Shown here in pieces: positions 7,481-10,818 of a stretch of 10,818 bases of DNA. The notes below the pieces were generated by a model, which had not been told where the DNA came from, did not search any database, and was given only the letters and a program-made list of their open reading frames with translations. Positions within the stretch are counted from its first letter, which is position 1; each line of letters starts with the position of its first letter. Source of the stretch: an uncultured Nitrospinaceae bacterium (GTDB taxonomy: Bacteria > Nitrospinota > Nitrospinia > Nitrospinales > VA-1); NCBI GenBank assembly GCA_938073925.1, contig CALJGH010000011.1:1-10818 (forward strand). Reading direction: 5' to 3'. Position numbers and translations under genes: made by a program.

Positions 7481-8332
7481 GTGGATCAGAAAGAAGATTC
7501 TATTCAAGATTCATATTTAGAGTTTGATGATCCCGCAGTTCCTGTAAAAAAAAATTGGCGATTATTTTCTATCCTTCTGATCGCTACCATGGTTACAACC
7601 TACCTTGCCGGAGGTCTTTTATTTTCCCTTAGCCTGTTGCTGATTTTAGGGGCGCACGAATTCGGGCACTATTGGGCAAGTAGAAGAAACTCGGTAGCGT
7701 CCACACTTCCTTATTTTATTCCCGCGCCTCCCATGTTCATAGCAGGGACTTTCGGTGCCTTCATTCAAATCAAACAACGGATACCCAATCGAAGGGTATT
7801 GATGGAGATAGGAGCAGCAGGCCCAATTGCAGGATTCGTGGTAGCTGTACCTATGTTGGCTTTAGGTTTGTACCTGTCAAGGGTGACTCCTTCGGTTGCT
7901 ATGGGTGGAGTCAACTTTGGCAGTTCTTTCATTCTAAATTTATTTTCAGAGTTGATTCTTGGAGTAGACCCAAGCTCGCCATTTATAAATATTCATCTAC
8001 ACCCCATCGCTTTTGCGGGTTGGATAGGTATGTTGGTGACGGCTTTAAATTTGATGCCTGTGGGGCAGTTGGATGGAGGGCATATTATTTATGCGCTTTT
8101 CCCTGATAAGCATAAATTGATAGGGAAGTTATTTTTTGTAGCCTTATTTCCTCTAGGTTATTTTTGGCCGGGCTGGTTTTTCTGGGCGGTTATGATAGTT
8201 TTGATGGGATTCAAGACCGCTCCTCTAAAAGAGGAATCTGGCGACCTGGAAACCTTCCATAAAGTCCTCGGAGTAGTTTCGATGCTGATTTTTATGCTGA
8301 CATTTATCCCCATCCCGTTTTCCCAAATCTAA
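7481..8332 (+). CDS. Membrane-embedded zinc metalloprotease, peptidase family M50 (site-2 protease type)
   Basis: A 283-residue polytopic membrane protein that should cleave substrates within or next to the membrane. The zinc site is complete: HEFGH (59-63) in the second hydrophobic segment and NLMPVGQLDGGH (190-201) with the third ligand Asp198. GPIAGF (114-119) and the YFIPAPP plus GTFGAFIQIK stretch (78-98) resemble the EGY/YfgX-like branch of S2P proteases. There is no PDZ domain, so it is not an RseP-type enzyme. About six to seven hydrophobic segments are visible. The GTG start, 9 bp after proA, is preferred because the next Met (37) lies inside the first membrane helix; no good ribosome binding site is seen. 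Substrate unknown. It is probably cotranscribed with proA. Confidence 0.88.
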   Translation: MDQKEDSIQDSYLEFDDPAVPVKKNWRLFSILLIATMVTTYLAGGLLFSLSLLLILGAHEFGHYWASRRNSVASTLPYFIPAPPMFIAGTFGAFIQIKQRIPNRRVLMEIGAAGPIAGFVVAVPMLALGLYLSRVTPSVAMGGVNFGSSFILNLFSELILGVDPSSPFINIHLHPIAFAGWIGMLVTALNLMPVGQLDGGHIIYALFPDKHKLIGKLFFVALFPLGYFWPGWFFWAVMIVLMGFKTAPLKEESGDLETFHKVLGVVSMLIFMLTFIPIPFSQI

Positions 8333-8343
8333 TTTTCAATAGA

Positions 8344-8362
8344 TTGAGAAATAAGGCAGTAA
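8344..8362 (+). repeat. Direct repeat, copy 1 (19 bp, 89-bp spacing)
   Basis: TTGAGAAATAAGGCAGTAA matches the sequence at 8433-8451 in 17 of 19 positions. The core AAATAAGGCA is identical. The AAGGCAG part forms the 5' arm of the proposed terminator. Confidence 0.6.
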
Positions 8363-8395
8363 TTTCTATTGTTGCTTGAAAATCCTGCTTTTTTT
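8353..8395 (+). terminator. Probable weak intrinsic terminator after the M50 protease gene
   Basis: AAGGCAG (8353-8359) can pair with CTGCTTT (8385-8391), including one G-T pair, and ATTT/AAAT (8362-8365 with 8380-8383) extends the helix inward across a small internal loop. The run of seven T's at 8389-8395 follows the G/C part. It lies 20 bp after the protease stop codon, a sensible place to end the upstream unit. The stem has few G-C pairs, so efficiency is doubtful. Confidence 0.4.
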
Positions 8396-8432
8396 GAGTA
8401 TTTTTGTCTATTTTTTCAACAATTACAACTCT

Positions 8433-8451
8433 TTGAAAAATAAGGCACTAA
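8433..8451 (+). repeat. Direct repeat, copy 2 (19 bp)
   Basis: TTGAAAAATAAGGCACTAA is the second copy, differing from the first at two positions. Here TAAGGC (8441-8446) forms a 6-bp hairpin with GCCTTA (8455-8460), so both copies place the shared core in a stem, but with different partners. Its first eight bases also pair with TTTTTCAA at 8412-8419. Confidence 0.6.
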
Positions 8452-8471
8452 ATCGCCTTAAATAGTTTAAA

Positions 8472-8523
8472 TATTGACATATGTCTTGTAAGTATATGAT
8501 TTTAAAGTATATTATTGTCAATA
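8472..8523. promoter_or_regulatory. Inverted repeats bracketing the candidate promoter (possible operator)
   Basis: TATTGACA (8472-8479) and its exact reverse complement TGTCAATA (8516-8523) flank the promoter candidate with a 36-bp interval. In addition GACATATGTC (8476-8485) is a perfect 10-bp palindrome overlapping the -35 hexamer. Such an arrangement could bind a dimeric regulator at two sites. AT-rich DNA gives short palindromes by chance, so this is only suggestive. Confidence 0.3.
8474..8500 (+). promoter_or_regulatory. Candidate sigma-70 type promoter upstream of the structured region
   Basis: A perfect -35 hexamer TTGACA (8474-8479) is followed after 15 bp by TATGAT (8495-8500), which matches the -10 consensus at five of six positions. 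The spacer is two bases shorter than ideal. A second pairing, TTGTAA (8486-8491) with TATATT (8508-8513) and a 16-bp spacer, is an alternative. Either would start transcription at roughly 8507-8520, well after the protease gene and before the hairpin ending at 8715. No other part of the gap has such good hexamers. Confidence 0.4.
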
Positions 8524-8553
8524 AAGTTGTGTGTCTAAGGGGTTGTTCTAAGA

Positions 8554-8694
8554 ATGACATTGACAGAGGGGCATCCCTATGATAAATTTTTATTATTAAT
8601 TTTACCATTCTTGGGGTGCTTAACTTCTTACCTTTTTCGGGGTATTTTCATAAAGAAAAGAATATTCTTGGTTGCCATCAAGTTTTCTTTTTAG
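8554..8694 (+). CDS. Possible small hydrophobic protein (46 residues), unrecognised
   Basis: An ATG-initiated frame of 46 codons ends at the TAG at 8692-8694. The product starts MTLTEGHPYDK, has a hydrophobic stretch at about residues 12-28 (FLLLILPFLGCLTSYLF), then a basic cluster (R29, K34, K35, R36) and a second short hydrophobic end. This would suit a single-pass inner-membrane miniprotein with its basic part in the cytoplasm. An AAGGGG at 8537-8542 could serve as ribosome binding site, but lies 11 bases from the ATG, a long spacing. The frame begins about 50 bases after the promoter candidate and its end lies in the large hairpin. It may instead be a leader peptide or a chance ORF in a non-coding RNA. 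No family is recognised. Confidence 0.3.
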   Translation: MTLTEGHPYDKFLLLILPFLGCLTSYLFRGIFIKKRIFLVAIKFSF

Positions 8695-8715
8695 AAGTTT
8701 TGCGCCCCTTTTTTT
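8613..8715 (+). terminator. Long interrupted hairpin followed by seven T's (intrinsic terminator-like)
   Basis: GGGGTGC (8613-8619) pairs with GCGCCCC (8702-8708) with one G-T pair. After a symmetric TT/TT internal loop, AACTTCT (8622-8628) pairs with AGAAGTT (8693-8699). Further in, AAAGAAAA (8652-8659) pairs with TTTTCTTT (8683-8690), topped by CTTG/CAAG (8667-8670 with 8679-8682). Seven T's (8709-8715) follow the G/C-rich base at once. The T-run fits only plus-strand transcription. The hairpin is longer than a standard terminator. It ends 77 bp before the start of the TolC-like gene. Confidence 0.6.
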
Positions 8716-8792
8716 GATTTCCTATCCTGATTTCTTTCCTTTTTTGAATTAATATAGTTTCTTATTGGAAAAACTCTACCTTCGAGGAATTC

Positions 8793-9572
8793 ATGCAGCG
8801 ATTTCAATTTTGTCTCACAATGCCATTGATGGTTTCTTTGATGATTGGTTCTATTTGTTATGCAGGTGGAATTGAGCCTATTCCTTCTTTAAATAATATT
8901 TTGCGTTCTTCTATTCCTGATAAAAATAATTCGCCTGCAACGCAGGAGATGGAATATTCGATTAAGAAATTCTATTACCAAATTCAGTACCAGGATCAGA
9001 AGTTACAGTTGCTGAATGAGGTTAAAGGGCATTTTGAAACATCGATCAGCAAGGCGGAGGAAAAATATGATGAAGGCGAAGAAGATATCAGTCAATCGAA
9101 TATCACAAAGCTTAAACTGGGATTGGCGGGAACTTTGAATGATATATTTGGAGTTGAAGCCGACCTACAAATTTCTCGCTTGTCGTTGTTTGAAATCCTT
9201 AAAAGTGAATATGATCCTGAGGCTGAGTTGTTGGAGCCGAATATTTCGCCGGTTGAGTTTGATTTTGCGGATTATTTGGACTGGAGCGGGCAGGGTAGTG
9301 AGCTTTCAAGGAATATATCTTTAAAAAAGGCTTTTTTAAGAGTGGTTGAGGCAAAAAAGAAAATGCTGTTGGTCGGAAAAAATAGAAAAATAACGCGTGC
9401 TTTGCTAGTGAGTGAAGTGGCAAATTATGATTTTGGAATCGGTGACTCTGCGGATCTTTTTCAAGCTCTCATCATCTATACCCGGGTTTTGAGTGGTTAT
9501 TATGACTCGGTTTATAAATTTAACCTTTCTGTCGCCGGATTGAATCGCGATAAGCATATATGGATGCATTAA
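8793..9572 (+). CDS. Compact TolC-like (outer membrane efflux family-like) exported protein
   Basis: A 259-residue protein with a signal peptide (hydrophobic to about residue 22, likely cut after CYA at 24). The C-terminal part AKKKMLLVGKNRKI and ANYDFGIGDSADLFQALIIYTRVLSGYYDSVYKFNLSVAGL (187-250) has the pattern of the last helical pair of TolC-type outer membrane factors. Residues 80-137 (FETSISKAEEKYDEGEEDI, then KLKLGLAGTLNDIFGVEADLQISRLSLFEIL) look like an earlier pair. Usual OMFs have over 400 residues, so this is a short form, and I cannot find clear beta-barrel strands. It may be a truncated or specialised helical member that does not form a channel alone. GAGGA at 8784-8788 is a good ribosome binding site. 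No membrane fusion protein or pump gene is adjacent. Confidence 0.6.
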   Translation: MQRFQFCLTMPLMVSLMIGSICYAGGIEPIPSLNNILRSSIPDKNNSPATQEMEYSIKKFYYQIQYQDQKLQLLNEVKGHFETSISKAEEKYDEGEEDISQSNITKLKLGLAGTLNDIFGVEADLQISRLSLFEILKSEYDPEAELLEPNISPVEFDFADYLDWSGQGSELSRNISLKKAFLRVVEAKKKMLLVGKNRKITRALLVSEVANYDFGIGDSADLFQALIIYTRVLSGYYDSVYKFNLSVAGLNRDKHIWMH

Positions 9573-9743
9573 AGTACTGGGTGGTTTTGAATATAGTGGT
9601 GAGTTTTGGAAGAACCATTTCCCATCGACTGGTTAAAGATTTCGGTTCCCCCGTTTAGGAGCTTACACTGGATAATTTTTTTCTTAAAAATGAGACTGCA
9701 CGATTTGTTCATAAACTGAGAATATCATTTTGAGTGCAAAGAT

Positions 9744-10352
9744 ATGAAGAAAATTTTTTTAATGAAAATATTTATGGTTTTCGGAGTTATTTTGATTATG
9801 GGCATTATTTTTTTAGAGCCCTTGTTGAGCAGTGTCTCCCGCGTCCTGGTGCACGAAGACCCTCTTGTAAAAGCAGATGCTATAGTTGTTTTGGCTGGTG
9901 GGAAAGGCAGCAGAATTGAAGCTGCTGCAAGGCTTTACCGAGAGGGTTTTGGTGAGAAGTTGCTTTTCAGTGGATTTCGAGTTTACCCTGAAACCTATTC
10001 AAGTTCGTTTATGAAAACATATGCCTTAAAACTTGGCGTCCCTGAGGTTAATATAATTACATATAACCCTGATGTGGAAGTCAGTACTAGGGGAGAAAGC
10101 TTAGCCAACTTGGAACTTCTCAAGATGAATCGTATGAAAAAATTCATTATTGTAACTTCCGCCTACCACACCAGAAGGACAAACTTGATATATAAGAGAG
10201 CAGTTTCGTTACTAGAATACGATGTTGAGTTCTTAGTCTACCCTGCACCAGACCCCTATGTGCCCATAAACAGTTGGTGGAAGATTCGAACCGGACAAAA
10301 AGCAATATTCTCTGAGTATGTTAAGTCAATTGCTCACTATTTCAACTTGTAA
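9744..10352 (+). CDS. DUF218 / YdcF-like membrane-anchored protein
   Basis: A 202-residue protein with one N-terminal membrane anchor (about residues 8-24, after MKKIFLMK) and a DUF218 domain behind it, in the family of YdcF, ElyC and SanA. The domain marks are ADAIVVLAGGKGSRIEAAARLYREGF (44-69), the conserved STRGESLAN segment (114-122) and FIIVTSAYHTRRT (134-146) with the conserved His and Arg. Relatives act in envelope or polysaccharide metabolism, but the biochemical activity of most members is unknown, and I assign none here. The domain should face the periplasm. The ATG has no clear ribosome binding site; Met7 (9762) is an alternative start. A 171-bp gap separates it from the TolC-like gene, with no recognisable promoter or terminator. 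Confidence 0.85.
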   Translation: MKKIFLMKIFMVFGVILIMGIIFLEPLLSSVSRVLVHEDPLVKADAIVVLAGGKGSRIEAAARLYREGFGEKLLFSGFRVYPETYSSSFMKTYALKLGVPEVNIITYNPDVEVSTRGESLANLELLKMNRMKKFIIVTSAYHTRRTNLIYKRAVSLLEYDVEFLVYPAPDPYVPINSWWKIRTGQKAIFSEYVKSIAHYFNL

Positions 10353-10615
10353 GGAGTAGTCCTTGAATATGCCAAATCTATTGCTTTAGTTATAGTCAAA
10401 TGTGGTGAATGGGAATATGATTTTGCGGCGTTGCTTTGACGTTCGAAAGTTTCCTCATCTATACCATCTATACACTTGACGCTATTGATGACATAGGTTA
10501 ACGACCTAAATCCACGTATTTTTCGCCAGCCTTTTTCTACACTCAATCCAAGTTTGTAAACGCTTTTCGTAACTAATTCAATAATCGTCTTTGAAAATTT
10601 TTGTGTCCTTGCCAT
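10337..10615 (-). pseudogene. Short ORF resembling a transposase C-terminal remnant
   Basis: A 92-residue reading frame on the minus strand. The segment KGWRKIRGFRSLTYVINSVKCIDGID (about residues 28-53) resembles, from memory, the C-terminal end of certain DDE-type transposases (W-x-K-I-R-G-F, then a V-x-F-x-DG-type motif). No DDE catalytic residues or DNA-binding domain are present, so if this is right it is a fragment and probably inactive. Frames just upstream (10616-10724) are interrupted by stops. Its 3' end overlaps the last 16 bp of the DUF218 gene tail to tail, which argues for a decayed or inserted piece. I see no terminal inverted repeats or target duplications. It could also be an unrelated small hypothetical gene. 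Confidence 0.35.
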
Positions 10616-10724
10616 TACTGTAAAATATCTGGAATTATAATACGCCTAGCTTACTCTTCGGTTTCCGCATGATACTTCATAAAACTACGCGACTGTTATT
10701 CAGTAAGCAATAAAACAGGCATGA

Positions 10725-10818
10725 TTACAGTAAAGCACCATGGCTTTTAAGTAAGTTGACTATATCAATATTTCCGCTAGCAATAGCTTTATGTAAAGGC
10801 GCACGACCATCAGACCCT
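10725..10818 (-). CDS. Ankyrin-repeat protein, C-terminal end (partial at right edge)
   Basis: The minus strand encodes the last 30 residues of a protein entering from the right edge. The fragment holds one nearly complete ankyrin repeat: DGRAPLHKAIASG, then NIDIVNLLKSHGA. It matches the D-G-x-x-P-L-H-x-A-x-x-x-G and I-V-x-L-L-x-x-G-A consensus positions. The stop follows two residues after the repeat, so this is the final one. Ankyrin repeats bind other proteins; the partner and location are unknown, and repeat number and any signal peptide lie outside the window. There is no T-rich terminator directly downstream, only a short imperfect inverted repeat (CTGTT/AACAG around 10691-10717). Confidence 0.8.
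   Translation of the reverse strand, partial: GSDGRAPLHKAIASGNIDIVNLLKSHGALL

Larger units (their letters stand above)
8507..8715 (+). ncRNA. Candidate structured RNA or terminated leader of the TolC-like gene
   Basis: Between the promoter candidate and the T-run ending at 8715 the transcript can fold extensively. AAGAATG (8550-8556) pairs with CATTCTT (8606-8612), enclosing a small AGGG/CCCT hairpin (8567-8578). The long hairpin 8613-8708 abuts it directly. AAGGGGT (8537-8543) can alternatively pair with GCCCCTT (8704-8710), using the same 3' arm. It could be an independent small RNA or a leader regulating the gene at 8793 by attenuation. No known riboswitch or RNA family is recognised. It overlaps the possible 46-codon ORF. 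The 5' end is approximate, taken from the promoter candidate. Confidence 0.35.

Noticed and set aside
7272..7520. Plus-strand ORF of 82 codons across the proA/protease junction
   Set aside because: Out of frame with both well-supported genes, no ribosome binding site and no recognisable product.
8423..8608. Minus-strand ORF of 61 codons in the AT-rich gap
   Set aside because: No clear ribosome binding site or domain, and low-complexity AT-rich composition; it crosses the plus-strand promoter candidate. Chance ORF most likely.
8658..8669. 12-bp palindrome AAGAATATTCTT as a separate operator
   Set aside because: It lies inside the longer hairpin and overlaps its inner stem, so it needs no separate explanation.
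8333..8792. CRISPR array or known riboswitch in the gap
   Set aside because: Only two copies of one repeat are present, and no conserved core of a riboswitch class I know could be matched.
9560..9732. Plus-strand frame of 57 codons with one internal TAG after the TolC-like gene
   Set aside because: It starts inside the end of the TolC-like gene and has a hydrophobic beginning, but one stop in so few codons is not significant and no family is recognised. I see no evidence for a decayed gene or stop-codon recoding.

Overview
The window comes from a bacterial chromosome of moderate-to-low GC. It is probably Gram-negative: there is a TolC-like exported protein, Sec signal peptides and a DUF218 envelope protein. 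Protein character and the order trpG-D-C-F-B-A, with trpC and trpF as separate genes, would fit a deltaproteobacterial or Nitrospinota-like marine lineage. That placement is a guess and cannot be settled from the sequence alone.

Bases 1-4665 are the distal part of a tryptophan operon: the 3' end of trpG, then complete trpD, trpC, trpF, trpB and trpA. Together they cover anthranilate to tryptophan. Neighbouring genes overlap or are separated by only 2 bp, so translational coupling is likely. The catalytic residues I checked are all present. The run continues without a clear break into a family 2 glycosyltransferase (4677-5360), a secreted leucine-rich-repeat protein (5365-6138), proA for proline synthesis (6185-7471) and a membrane-embedded M50 zinc protease (7481-8332). 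It may be one long transcription unit.

Bases 8333-8792 are an AT-rich gap with unusual structure. It holds a probable terminator for the upstream unit, a near-perfect 19-bp direct repeat 89 bp apart, a promoter candidate bracketed by inverted repeats, a 46-codon ORF encoding a hydrophobic peptide, and a long interrupted hairpin followed by seven T's (terminator-like). The hairpin's 3' arm can also pair with an earlier segment. The region looks like a structured small RNA, a terminated leader for the next gene, or a small-peptide gene. It is the best candidate here for something undescribed.

The last 2 kb look like accessory DNA. They hold a compact TolC-like exported protein (8793-9572) without pump partners nearby and a membrane-anchored DUF218/YdcF-like protein (9744-10352). 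On the minus strand there is a short ORF resembling the C-terminal end of a transposase (10337-10615) and the last repeat of an ankyrin-repeat protein that enters from beyond the right edge (10725-10818).
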